This document shows, piece after piece, positions 21,282 to 33,300 of a stretch of 64,000 bases of DNA. The position numbers and the translations under genes were made by a program. The notes under the pieces were generated by a model. The model was given only the letters and a program-made list of their open reading frames with translations, was not told where the DNA came from and made no database searches. Within the stretch, counting starts at the first letter, position 1. Every line of letters starts with the position of its first letter. Origin of the DNA: Ulva prolifera. Taxonomy: Eukaryota; Chlorophyta; Ulvophyceae; Ulvales; Ulvaceae. The stretch spans positions 11,691,257 to 11,755,256 of the forward strand of contig CM041197.1 of assembly GCA_023078555.1 (NCBI GenBank), written 5' to 3'.

Positions 21282-24200
21282 CTAGCACCAAGAGCAGCAG
21301 CTGCCGCGGACCAGCAGCACCCGCAGGTCCGCCAGCGGCTCCGCGAGTTCGTAGATGAGGCTGCCGAAGGCCTCGTTGTGCACGAGGTGCAGCGCCTTGT
21401 GGCGCACGTGGCCGGCGCGGCGCAGCTCGACCGCGAGCTGGAACGCCATCTCGTCGATGCGGACGTCGAGGCTCGAGGTGCTTCGCAGGTCGAGGCGCGT
21501 GAGGGCGGTCATGCGCTGCATCGCCACCGCCAGGCCCTCGAGGTCCTCCTGTGCGACCTGCACCACAGCGCCACCTGCCATGCCCCACACCCACACACAC
21601 ACACACACACACCGGTCCCGGATGTCGGAGGTGTCAATGGCCAGATGGATACGGGGATGTGATCATGCATACACTGCAGCCTGATGCGATGTCACAGCGC
21701 CGCATCCTGCAGAATCTCAGTTGGGTGCGTCGAGCACCCTGGCTTGCCGGAGGAGGCACTGTCTCGCAGTGGATGTGGGTCCATATGCATATGAATGGTG
21801 TCACTGTATGATGCCTGCAGAGCTACCCGCCTCACTGTCTCTGTCCTTGCAACAATCCATCTGACACAAACAGCGCGGCACTTGTGTATGTATGTAGCTC
21901 TGTCTGTATGTCTGTCTGTACGACCACACACAGCCACAGCCGTGGGGGATCTGACAGCACCTCGAACTCGGATTCTCGGTTGACCGGGGCTCTGGCAGCG
22001 CACCTTAATGGAGTTGAGGCCGAGGTCGTGCAGCAGCGGCATCGCCAGCACGGCGCCCCGCAGCTGTCGCATCGCCTCCCCGTCGAGGCGGCACTCAGAG
22101 AGCGCGAGCGCCTGCAGGCCCGTCAGCGGCCGCACCGCCTCCAGCACCCCGCACCCGCCGTGGCCCCCCCGGCTGACCCCAATGCCCCACCCGAGGTGCA
22201 GTGCGAGCCGCGTGAGGCCAGCGTGCCGCGCGGAGCACAGGCCGCGTAGCGCGCGCGCCGCAAAGCACCGCTCTGGGTCTGGCGCCGCATGCATCGATAC
22301 CGCGCGGAGGCCGGGCAACGCACACAGAGCGTCGGCGACGTCGGCGGCGGCCGGCGGCGGCATCGAGCCGTCGTTCGTGCCGCAGAGGTGCACAGATGCG
22401 AGGTGGGGGAGGTGGTGGAGGTGCGCGGCGACCTGCGTCGCGCATGCATGGGTGCGGTCCGAGTCAACGCGCAGGTGCTCCAGGCCGGGACAGGCGGCGA
22501 GCGCTCCTGCACTTCAGGGGCTGATGTGGTCGTGTGGACATTCGGGGGCGGGGGGCACCGAGGCGGCCCTCTTTGTATGAGGGGTCTACCATGGTCACGG
22601 TGGTTTCTGCTTCCGAGGTGGCGTTGGTGATGTCGGCCCGTTTGATGGCGGCACCATGGCGTTTTGGAGCGTATTGATTCAGGGTAATTTGGTGGCCGCT
22701 CAAGTGGACTCAGTGAGTCACAGAGAGCGTGGGGCGGGACACCGCAGGCTGAATCTCCAGAGAGTCACAGCGGCAGCGTTTCACGGCGGCCGCATGCATG
22801 ATGCGGCGGCGTTGCGGAGAGGCGCACCCGCGAGCGTGCGCCAGATCTGCATCTCCCCATCGACGCTCTTGGTATGGCGCAGCTTCACAGAGAGGTGCCG
22901 CATCGCATCGCAGGGGGGGCCCCCCGCGCCAAATGGCAGCCAGTAGGGGTCTATGTGGGAGGGCAGCAGAGTGCGGCCGCAGCGGAGCTCGAACGAGAGG
23001 CGCACGAGCGCCGGGAACGCCGGGTGCGCCCTTGTGGCCGCCCCGCTCGGCAGGCCGACCACGTTCCGGAAGCAGCCTGCACGCGGCGGTGGCTGTGACG
23101 CGCATGCATGCGCACTCACACGAGTGTACGCTGCTGACGGGGCACAGGCGCGAGGACCCTGCCGTGTGGACGTTCCAGCTGGCCCCGTCAGCAGTTTGCT
23201 TCCTGGGTAGGCAGCAGAATAATCTACCGGCGGGGCTGGTGTCCCAAAGGTACAGTAAAAGAGCGAATGGCGAGGACGCAGCTGGTGATGTTGCTGCACA
23301 CATGAATGTGTTCATGGACGCCAAACACATGCCTATGTGACTCCGCCCCGGAACGGGAGTGTTTCATGGGCCACCGATGCCCTGGAAGCGGCTCCCGCAC
23401 ACCACACAGCGCACAGCACGCCCTGGGCAGCGCTCAGCCGGCCACGATGCCACAAGCGCAGTGCACCGTACGCGATTGACTCCTGGTAGCGCGCGGCGGA
23501 CATCCGGCAGCAGGCGTCAAGGGTTTTAGCGCCGTCACGCACCGGTGTCTCCGTCGGCGGACTCGCAGTGGAGCGTCAGCTGGCGGAGGTGCGGGAACGC
23601 CTCCGGCCACGGCAGCGGCGCGTACGCGTGCACGTACGCGAGGCTGAAGGCGGAGAGCGGCGCGTGCGCGGCCACGGCCGCGAGGAACGCGCGCCACTGC
23701 CGCCGCAGCTGCACCGTGTCCTCCGCCGACGGGAACTCAAACTCGACGCCGCTGCCGTGCGTCTTGCACATGTCCACCGGCCCGACCGACAGCTCCTCCA
23801 GCGCCGCGAGGGCCGGCAGCGCGTCCGCGAGCGGCTGCAGCACCTCGATCGGCGTGAAGCAGTCGTGGTTTGTGACAGTGAGGTGGCGCAGGCTCTCTGC
23901 GGCGCGCAGGGACGGGCACAGCGTGCGCATGACCTGGAGCGACGGGTACGTTTCCCCCGGGAGGTCGAAGCGCAGCTGCGACAGGCGGGGGTGGCTAGCG
24001 AGGGCGTCGATGAGGACGTAGCAGGTGCTCGGCGAGAGGATGAGGGCGTCGAGGAGGAGGGAGCGCAGGGGCGGGTGGCCCGTGGGTGGGAGGACGCGCA
24101 GCTGTGTGAGGAAGGGGTAGTTCACGACCTCCTCACTGAAGGGGTATTCGAGCTCACCGTCGGGGGTGATCATGGCGGCGACGATGAAGGGGTGGAGGGT

Positions 24201-24875
24201 GGGGGGGAGACAGAGGAGCGCCTCGTCGGGGGGCATGTGGGTGAGGAGCTGCTGCAGCGTCTGCGCGCGGATGTTGGACGGCAGGCTGAGCAGCGCCGCA
24301 TGCATCATCTCGGAGCTGACGCTGTCTCGCCAGTCTGTGGTTGCTGCGCGAGCGCCGAGGACGTGTGACCAAGCTTGCATGCGCTTGTCCGATAGAGCGT
24401 CGCCAACCTGCACGGCGATCGCAGTCAAGCGTTTACAGTTGTGACCGAGGAGTAGCACGGCTAAGGCTGCGGGTACATCTGAAGGATCCGACCGCCACAT
24501 GGGCGGGTCCCGCGTGCATGCTGCAGCATGATAGAGTGGCATTGGCTATCCGTCCTGTGGCTGTTGCCAACGGCTATCCCAGAAGCGCAATACATCGCGA
24601 TAGCGTGCCTTCAGCACTCGTACAAGGTCTTCTGTAGGCTCGGGAGGGAACTCTGGGCTAACGTTGCGCCAAAGCAGGAAGTCTTCGTCTGTCACATGCT
24701 CCGGCAGCTTCGCAATCCCGGGGGACCCGCATATGCCCTCAAGCACAGCAGATGCAGTCAGAGCATCTGCTGATAGCCTGATTGTGAAGTATGCGTGCGG
24801 GCCGGTGTCGTCGAAGCCTGACTCACATCCGTTGCTGGTGTGCAAGAACACACATTCGTCCAGCTCGGGCGGCAT
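21282..24875 (-). CDS. Leucine-rich-repeat (RNI-like) protein, tandem paralogue A
   Basis: Exons: 24875-24609, 24407-23543, 23076-22828, 22506-22004 and 21557-21282 (TAG stop), 719 residues. Exon 1 encodes an 89-residue module shared with paralogues B and C (LPEHVTDEDFLLWRN here). It may be a divergent BTB/Skp1-like fold; I do not recognise it firmly. The rest is an array of helix-strand leucine-rich repeats with RNI-like spacing, e.g. LRHLTVTNHD, LTRLALHLGW, LQALALSECRLD and LTRLDLRSTSS. No signal peptide, membrane segment or kinase domain is seen, so a cytosolic protein-interaction role is inferred. Exon 1 must end on a GC donor (AAG|GCACGC) to align with B and C. A has one extra phase-1 intron (23077-23542) absent from B and C. 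It is the most diverged of the three. Confidence 0.75.
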
Positions 24876-25334
24876 CGCATGCGACGATATCAGTGCGTAA
24901 ACAGCTTCAGGCGAATTTCAGATGTCTGGTATGGAGTTTAATATGTGCATTTGTGGCAGTAGTCAAAAGCACGAGGTCGTTTACGAGCGCAGGGCCTAGA
25001 TCTTGCAGCAACCTTTTCACGCGCCCACAACATGGAGGACTGCAAGGAATGTACCCTTCAAGAGTGCGTAGCTGACGCGATGTAGAGACGCTGCGCTCAA
25101 CGACTGTTTGCACGATCTCTCGATCGTTGTAGTGGTCTATCGTTGTGGTGGTCACAAGTGCAGCCTCATCTTGCGCCAGTACTATGCATCACGTCACATA
25201 CCATCAACTCATGTCAAAGGTGCGACCCCAGCCATTAGCTCCATGACATCCCTCTGCCACACACTGCTATCAGCCCCACAGCATGGCAGTTCTTCATCTC
25301 GCAGCATTGTGCACAGCTCCGGGTTCCAAGCCTT

Positions 25335-28300
25335 CAGGTGCAGACAGCAAGCACTTACACTTGGCCAGCATAACGTTGCGGCATGGGAAACACACAGTGA
25401 GTCTGAACATGCCTCCTGCGGCGCTGCAGCGGCACTGCATCGGCTGCGCACGTCCCCTGCCTCTGTTCGCTGACAAAGCTGCACCAAATGGAGAAGGCTG
25501 CAGGTACCTACCATTAATCGCCACTATTCGATATGCTGCTCTGCACAATGTCCTTCTGGCGCTTCCATGACACTCTGCCAAGTCATAAGGCCTCCATCCT
25601 ATACATCCCTGTCACAAGGTGCCATAGTTGGGACTGATGAATGAAGAGTGGACACATAGCGGAAGCCCCACAGCGATTTGCCACAGCCACATCACGTCGG
25701 GGCCTTCTCGTCCTCTCAGCGCTGAGCTGCGGCAGGTCGTGTTGCGGCAAGTCCGCCGTGGTGGTGTCGGTGGGTGACGGAGTGGCCCGTGGCTTTGTGG
25801 GGGCCATTGACTGGGTCGCGGACGGGCTGGTGAAGGGTGGTGGCTGAGGGAGCGCCATGCAGCACACGTGGCGCAGCCGCCGCAGTTGAACTGGGCTCAC
25901 CTTCACTTGCCCCGGACGGAGTGACGGAGACGTGCATGGCCGCAGCATTGGGCATTGACCCACCAGTGGAGCCAGCATGCTCAGCGAGCATGCATGGCTA
26001 CCTACCCAGCCTGACCAACCCAACACAACAAGTGCACATCAGAGACAGCAGATACCTGCGAGGTGTCACACGGTGAGCGCCTGGCCGGAAGCTGCACAAC
26101 ACCCCATTCACTGCGCTCTTCACTGCCGCCGCAACTATCGCATCCGGCTGCTGCATACGCCGCAAACACCCATCCCGACGTCTGCGTGGTCATTCAAAAG
26201 CGATGCCCGCGGCTCCGCGCGCCCGCACAGGCCACGACGCGGATGTTTGTCAGCTCGAGGTCCAGCGTGAGCTCCGCCAACCAGTCAGCGTTGTCCGGAG
26301 CCGCCACTGCAGTATGCACGAGCTCAAGTGGCGGCGCCGCAGGCCGACGGCGACGTGCGAGGCCTGTTGCGAGCAGCTGCAGCAGCTGCACGGCGGCCGT
26401 ATCTGAGCCGCCGGAGAGGTCCAGCACGTGCAGACACGGCATCGCGGTCAAAGCCTCGGTGAAGCTGGCGCACGACTTGCAGAGAGCCTCGGGCAGCGGA
26501 ACAAAGGTGTACTCGTTTGCGGCCTGCAGGCGGTCGGCTATGCTCATGCCGCAATGATGGCACGAGGATGAGACGGACCCCGATCAGAAGAAGACCCGCG
26601 TCATGCCAAGCGGTTCACCTGCTCACGCACTCAGCCTGGCGTACGCCGCTTCTATATGCACATTCTGCCCTCAGCAACCGGCGTCACTGCTGATACCAGC
26701 AGCTGCAGCGGAAGGCGGAGAGGCAGACACCGCGATGCCTGGCAGCTTTCGGGACGCTCAAACATGTCCCACGCGCACGTTTCCACGCAGCTGGCCACAT
26801 CGTGGTGGCGGTTTCAGAGGACGGTGTAAAAGGTGCAGCAGAGCGCAATCATGGCGCAGGCGTGCACAGCAGCGGGCAGGCCAGCATGCCATGCACAGCG
26901 GGTCAAGCAGGTCTCCGTGCAAATCCACCATGGCAGGTATCGGCGGTAAGAAGTGCCCATACCTTGATCCGCACGCGGTGCATGTGTAGACACCGCAGCG
27001 CCGGCAGCGCCGCGAGGCCCGGCCAGAGGGCGTTCGCGTCCACGATGCGGCAGCCCTCGAGGCGCACGATCTGCAGCGACACCAGCAGCGGCAGCCCCTC
27101 CCCATACACCGCCCCCACCAGCGCAGGCGCCCGCGTTGCGTTTTGGCAGGTAGATTGAAGGTGTAGCGTTGTCAGCTGCGATGCTTGGCGCAGGCGGTCG
27201 AGGAGGCGGTGCGTGACCATGCCCCCCTTGTCGGCGAAAGCGTTGAGGCAGAGGCTATGCAGGCTGAGGGGAAGTCTGGCGACAAAGCCTGGGCTGAGAG
27301 GCTGTGCGGTGAGGCCGCCATGGCTGGAGAGCTTCAGGCTGGAGAGGAGTGGCAGCCGGGCGAGGTGATCGGCAGCGTGGTGGGCTGCTGCGGGCAGAGC
27401 GATGCCCTCCAGGCGCAGGTCGCGCAGGGAGGGTGCCGCGCTGATGGCGCCTGCACGAGCACCGCTGAGCCGTCAGCAAGCACCGGGACGAATGTAGAGC
27501 ACGCATGTCTGCCGCTGCGGGTGTGCACAATGTCGACCGGCTCGACCGGCACCGCTGGAGCATGCGTGGCCGCCGCCTGGTGACACGAAGAGGGGCGCGC
27601 CTGCAAAGTTGCGCCAGATTACCCATTCAGCGTGGTCCTCAAGGGACAGCCTGACGGCGCCGACGTTGATGCCCAGTGACTGCAGTTCTGAGCATACGTC
27701 CCTGCGGCCGCCGATCGGCACCCAGCGGGGATACACCGCGCACTGTACCGCCTCCACCACCTCTCCGAGCCTCGCCCGGCGATCGTCAACCTTGAGTCCA
27801 AACTGGAGCTGCGTGAGCGCCGGGAAGCGCACGGCGCGGCCCGCGTCCGCCGCACGCTGCCGCTGCGCCAGCTCAGCAAACCATGGCTTGCCGGCCGGGT
27901 CTGCGAGCCAGCACATCACCTCGAGGTCGCGCAGCATCGGGAACACTGGAGGCCACGGCAGCGCAGCATGCATGTGCAGGCACTCGAGCTGGAGCTCGAC
28001 AATGCAGGGTTGCGCGGCCACGGCAGTGAGGAAGCGCGCGAGTTGTCGCTGCAGCCGTGCCGCGTGTGCGCGTGCACTGGTGGCCACGTCCAGTGCTGCC
28101 TCGTTCGGCTTCACTGCGCAGTCCACGTCCAGCACGAGGAGGGCCTCCAGGTGTGACAGGGATGGAAGGGCGTCTGCGAGGGCGTCCACGGCGTCCAGCG
28201 AGACAGTCTCATTGCGGCCCGGGCTGCAGATTTCGAGTCTCAGCAAGGCCGAGGCCGGGGCGAGCGGCGGGAGCGGGACATCTGAAAGGCCCAGGGTGAG

Positions 28301-29885
28301 GCTGGATAGTGCAGAGTTGTGCGAGAAGACATCGGTGAGGAGGTGGCAGGAGCTCGGCTGGAGTGCGGTGGCGGAGCAGTTGAGGCTGCGCAGCGGCGGG
28401 GCGGCGGAGTGTGCCAGCAGTGGGAGCGCTGCCATGAATGGAGGGGCAGCGAGGGGGTCGGGGGGAAGCGAGAGGGCACCGGAGGAGTCGAGCATGGCGG
28501 CGACTAGGTGGGGGTGGAGGGTGGCGGGAAGAGTGAGCACTGCTTTCGACGGCGACATGGACTTGAGCAGGTGCTCCAGGACAGCAGTGCGGACGTTCTT
28601 GGACAGCCTGAGCAGTATGTCATGCATGTCCTTGCTGCCACTGATAGAAGTCCAGGGAATATTGACCGCCTCGGAGGCGAGGAGTGCAACCCATCGCTCC
28701 ATGCGGGTGTCCGAGAGCGCCTCTGCGACCTGCAGTGTCAGGGCTCATGCACAGAAGATTTCGCGTCATGTGGTCAACATTTCAAGTGGCAGTGGAACGT
28801 GGTCGCAATGGACTGACCATACGCTCTGCCACGGCGAGTGGCATAAACTAATTGACCTGTGTGCTTCAGGTAGGCCATCACGACCGCTAGAGTATACAGT
28901 CAGACGCTTCCCCAGCAAAAGCAGAACACTGCCATCAGTTTGAAATCTTGTCTACAGTTGAGCGGCAAGTAGCAAAGGTGGATGTTGAGTGAGGCGACCT
29001 GGCCATGGCTAAGCAGTCAATTCGGCGATGAGGACAACCGTTATCCAGTATCCGTAGACCAGCTAGTACAAGAAAAAAATCAGTCTACCTCAATGATTCT
29101 GTGAAGTTCCGGAAGCGAACGGATGGCCTGCTCTGGGCAACTGCTTCGCCAAAGGAGCACATCTTCGTCCGATATGCCGCATGGCAGCTTCGCGTGGCCG
29201 AATGTTCCTGAAATCCCCATGAGAAGATCCGACGTCCGCAGAATTTCCGGAGAGAGCCTCACGGCCAGATACACGGATGCCTCGCCATCGCTGGCTTCGG
29301 ATGGCAGAGTGCCCTCGGGAAACAAGACTGCGCAATTTGCGCTCGCGTCAACCATCACGGAGGACATTTACATTTAAACGGAGCGAATGAGTGATGCCCT
29401 GACCGATTGAGAGTCAAAAGTGCAAGAGAACGATAACACACTACAGTGCCAAGATTCCGACCGACATGCACTGTAAATATACTCAGCCATCGCCGTGCAC
29501 GCTAGAAAGTCTTTGTTACAGCCTCACTTGACATCGAGCCTCTGGTGTCATCGGGCTCCCACCGGGGGTGCCGTGGTATGCTTCCGACGTCTTGTGGCTA
29601 AAGGGCGATAGCATCACAGCTGGTGCACGGTATCTGTGTTACAAGGCCTTGCAAGGGCGCAGTCGGAGTGGACGTTAGCACCGCCAGGTCGACGGGAAAG
29701 CACGCCAACGACAACGACGCAAGCAAGCTGCTCTCTGTGTAGGACAAATGAGCACCATATGATCCGAACTGCAGGAGCAATGCGAAGGGGCGGCCTGATC
29801 AGCACGAGAAGCTCCACTATGAGAGTGTGCAAGCGCGTAAGCACATTGCTACTGAAGCAGTGCATGGGTGTAGCTTGACGGTCCT
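25335..29885. repeat. Tandem segmental duplication, unit 1 (contains LRR gene B)
   Basis: Nucleotide similarity to 30395-34897 is visible in exons, introns, ~0.5 kb of 5' flank (e.g. CCGACCGACATGCACTG and TGCTTCCG..GTCTTGTGGCTA) and ~0.8 kb of 3' flank (e.g. GAACATGCCTCCTG). Boundaries are by eye, within about 30 bp. Confidence 0.8.
26194..29367 (-). CDS. Leucine-rich-repeat (RNI-like) protein, tandem paralogue B
   Basis: Exons: 29367-29089, 28729-27601, 27450-26963 and 26523-26194, 741 residues. The first 93 residues are the shared N-terminal module (YLAVRLSPEILRTSDLL, LPCGISDEDVLLWRS). The second exon starts VAEALSDTRM and carries ~375 residues of degenerate Leu-rich repeats. The third holds LRDLRLEGIAL, LHSLCLNAF and LQIVRLEGCRI. 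The last holds LHVLDLSGGS and ends SRGHRF. No targeting signal is seen; an adaptor or F-box/BTB-LRR-type recognition role is inferred only. The donor after NFAG is GC (GCAG|GCGCGC), where A and C have GT. Unless that GC donor works, the frame ends within ~40 codons, so B could be partly disabled. Exon phases (0, 1, 0) equal those of C. Confidence 0.72.
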
Positions 29886-30394
29886 ACCGTCGACATCTCT
29901 AATAGAAACACTTCGGCAAACACTGAGACTTGGGACAACACTGGTCACAGTTGCTGTTGAGTCCATCCTTGTAGAAAACCAGCTGCGGAATCTGCGATAC
30001 ACAATGGTGGTGGATGGCATCGTAGGGCTACTGCAGGGCCCGTCTAGGTGGCTGAGTGGCCGATTGACTGCGTGGGCGAAGAAGCCAGGGACCGGGCGGC
30101 TCTTTCGGACGGCTGGAACACAGCACGCCCAACACGGCCGCCGTGGTGAAGCCCAGCTCACCTGCGGACGAATCGGCAGATGTGATGGAGAGCCGCATCG
30201 GACATGATGCTGGGCTTCGCCCCACCAGGCGCAGCCGGCAGCCCAGGGAGCGAGCACGGCCAGCCGCCCACCACAGCCTCACAGCAGGGCCCAACGACTT
30301 CACACGAGGAACAGTAGATACAGAGGCAGATGAGTACAACACAGGGCATCGCACCGTGAGCATCGGGTTCGACCCATCAGGTGCGGGTTCAAAC
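29886..30394. other. Unique spacer between the two duplication units
   Basis: This does not align with the equivalent sequence beyond unit 2. A plus-strand frame of 126 codons (29827-30207) crosses the unit edge and shows no domain. Two copies of GGTTC-A-CCCATCAGGTGC lie at 30364-30404. No gene is supported. Confidence 0.55.
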
Positions 30395-33300
30395 CCATCA
30401 GGTGCAGATTTCATGAACACGAGCACTTACAGTTGGCCGGCTTGCCGCATTAGCAACACACACTGAGTCCGAACATGCCTCCTGTGGCACCTCAAGAGCA
30501 CGACATCGGCTGTGCCTTGCCCCTGCCTCTTTACGTTGGCAAAGCCACACCAGTTGGCAAGCCTGCAGATACTCACTGTCCATTGTCACTCTTGCAATGT
30601 GGTGGCCGCACGGGGGCGGGGGGGACCAAATGAAGCAGCTGAGCTCACATGCGCCACACTTGATGCCTGTCAGCAAGCAAGGAGGTGCCGCTGAGCTGCT
30701 GCTCTGCTCAAACACTGACCTGCCGCTGGCAAGTCCTTGACACTCTGATACGTCATATAGTCTCCCTCCCATGCATCCCTGACACAATGCGCCGTGATTG
30801 GGCCTCATTCATGAGCCACGTCACGTCAATGCCTTCGTCCATCTGAGCGCTGAGCTGCGGCACCTTGCTTTGCGGCTGGTACACTAAAGTGGCGTTGGTG
30901 AGTGACGGAGGGCCGGTGGCTTTGTGGGGGGTTAACATTGACGGAATCGCGACCAGGCTGGTGAGTGGGTGGCTGAGGGGGCGCCATGCAGCCCGCACGG
31001 CGCAGCCGCCGCGGTTGAGCTGGCCTCACCTGCATCTGCCCCGGACGCTGTAATGAATCCATTCACGGACTCTACATCAGGCATGTGCTTGGCATCGACC
31101 CACCGGTGGAGCCCTCATGCCCAGCGAGCTGCCTGCCCAGCCCGACCAACCCGGCACAACAAGCCCACATCAGAGACAGCAGATGCCTGCATGATACCAC
31201 GGGGTAACACACCGTGGGCGCCTGGCCGACAGCTGCGCATCATGCCATCCGTTGCGCTCCTTGCTTGAGGCACCGCAGCCATCACGCCGACTGCTGCACC
31301 CGCCCAGGCCCCCATCTCTGTATGTCTCCACGCGGTCACTCAATGAGGATGCCCTCTTCGTGGCCCTGAGCACCCGCGCAGGCGACGATTCGTATGTTTG
31401 TCCGATCGAGGGCGAGCGTGAGCGCATCCAGCCAGCCAGCGTTCAGCAGAGGCGCCGCTATGCCGTGCACGATCTCGAGCGGCGGCGCCGCAGGCCGCCG
31501 GTGTTCGGCGAGGACGGTCGCGAGCAGCTGCAGCAGCTGCACGGTGGCAGCGTCTGCGTAGCCGTACAGGTCCAGCACACGCAGCCGTGGCATCGCGGCG
31601 ACTGCATTGGTGAAGCTGGCGTGCGACGACAAGATGGCCTCGGGCAGCGGAAGGAAGACGTGTTCGTTTGTTACCTGCGAGTCATCGGCCGAACTCACAG
31701 AGCACATCCCGCCGTGCATGCGGCCAGTCACAATCTAGACATGACAGCCGTCGTTGGACCGCCCTGCAGTAGCTTGAGAGATGTAGATCTGAGCCTAGCT
31801 CCAACGGTTGTGGGTTGCTGCTGTGCGCAAAGATGGCACGCCGGCCGCAGCAGCTGCTGTGAATCGAGATGCCGACAGTAAGGTCTGACAATCCTCTGTT
31901 TTAGAAAGTATGCAAAAGGGTCACACACACCCCTCGCCAATGGTTCAGGGGCCGTCACGAAGCCGTTGTCGTCGCGGAGCGGGCAGCCACTGCAGGAGGC
32001 AAGCACTGATAGAGCGAGCATGGCGGCATGCAGGTCAGGTGCCCGGTGGTGAGGGAGAACGGCACCTTGACTTGCACAGAGTGGATGTGCAGGGACCGCA
32101 GCGCCGGCAGCTCTGCGAGGCCACGCCAGAGGGCGTCCGCCTCGGTGATACGCCAACCTTCCAGCCGCACGGTCCGCAACGCCACCAGCGACGGCAGGCC
32201 CTCTCCGAAGACGCCGCCCCGCAGCACCGGCGCCGCCGCGGCGTCGGTGAAGCCAGACTGCAGGAGCAGCGCCGTGAGGTGGGATGCGCGGCGCAGGCGC
32301 TCGAGGAGGTGCCGCGCAAACGCGCCGTCCGGGTCGACGTGCGCGCCGAGGCACACGCTCTGCAGGCTGAGGGGGAGCCTGGCGGCAAACCCCCAGGGTG
32401 GGCTATCAGAATCGAGCATGTGCCCGCCAGAGAGCTTGAGGCTGGACAGGACTGGAAGCTGCCTGAGGTGGTCGGTGGCGAATCTGGCCGCAGTTGGCAC
32501 ATCCACGGCTTCCAGGCGCAGGTCGCGCAGGGAGGGTTCCGCGCTGATGGCGCCTGCACGAGCGCCACTGAGCCGTCAGAAAGCACCGGGAAGCGGAAGC
32601 AGGACAGCTGTGCTGCTGGGAGCGTGTGCGTGCGCTCAGACGGTGACGCTGGGGCAGTTGCAAGAGCCGGGGGGCGCACATGCAAGGCTCGTCCAGATTG
32701 ATCGCTCGGCGTGTGCTCCGAGTGGCAGCCTAAAGTTCCCGACGTCGATGCCCAGCGACTGGAGTTCCGGGCAGAGGTCCGGCCCCAGGCCGGCGCCGAT
32801 CGGCACCCAGCCAGGGTGCACCGCCGCCTGCACCGCCCGCGCCACCTCCGTCTGCGACGCCCGGCCATCGTCTGCCGAGAGTGCAAACTGGAGGCGCGTG
32901 AGCGCCGGGAAGTGCACGGCGTGAGGAGCGTCCGCCGTGCGCTGCGCCTGTGCCAGGTCAGCAAGCCACGGCTTGCCGGCCGGGTCTGCAAGCCAGCAGG
33001 TGACTTCGAGGTCGCGCAGCACGGGGAACGCGGCCGGCCACGGCAGCGCGGCATGCATGTGGATGCACTCGAGCTGGAGCTCGGCGACGCGGGGGTGCGC
33101 GGCGACGGCGGCGAGGAGGCGCGCCAGTTGGCCGCGCAGCACTGCGGCATGTGCGCGCGCACTGGAGGCCACATCTGGCGGCGCCTCCGTCGGCGTCACC
33201 GCGCAGTCCACGTCCAGCAAGAGCAGAGTTTCGAGGTGCGGAAGGGACGCTAGGTCGCCCGAGAGGGCGTCCACGGCGTCCAGCGAGACAGCCGCACTGC

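Noticed and set aside
27609-28943. 444-codon plus-strand frame, the longest in the window
   Set aside because: Antisense of the main LRR exon of gene B. The minus strand has conserved repeats shared with A and C, whereas the plus frame is Ser/Arg-rich noise.
30364-30404. GGTTC-A-CC words resembling a tRNA B box
   Set aside because: No cloverleaf, A box or acceptor stem can be formed around them. They are simply a short tandem repeat.
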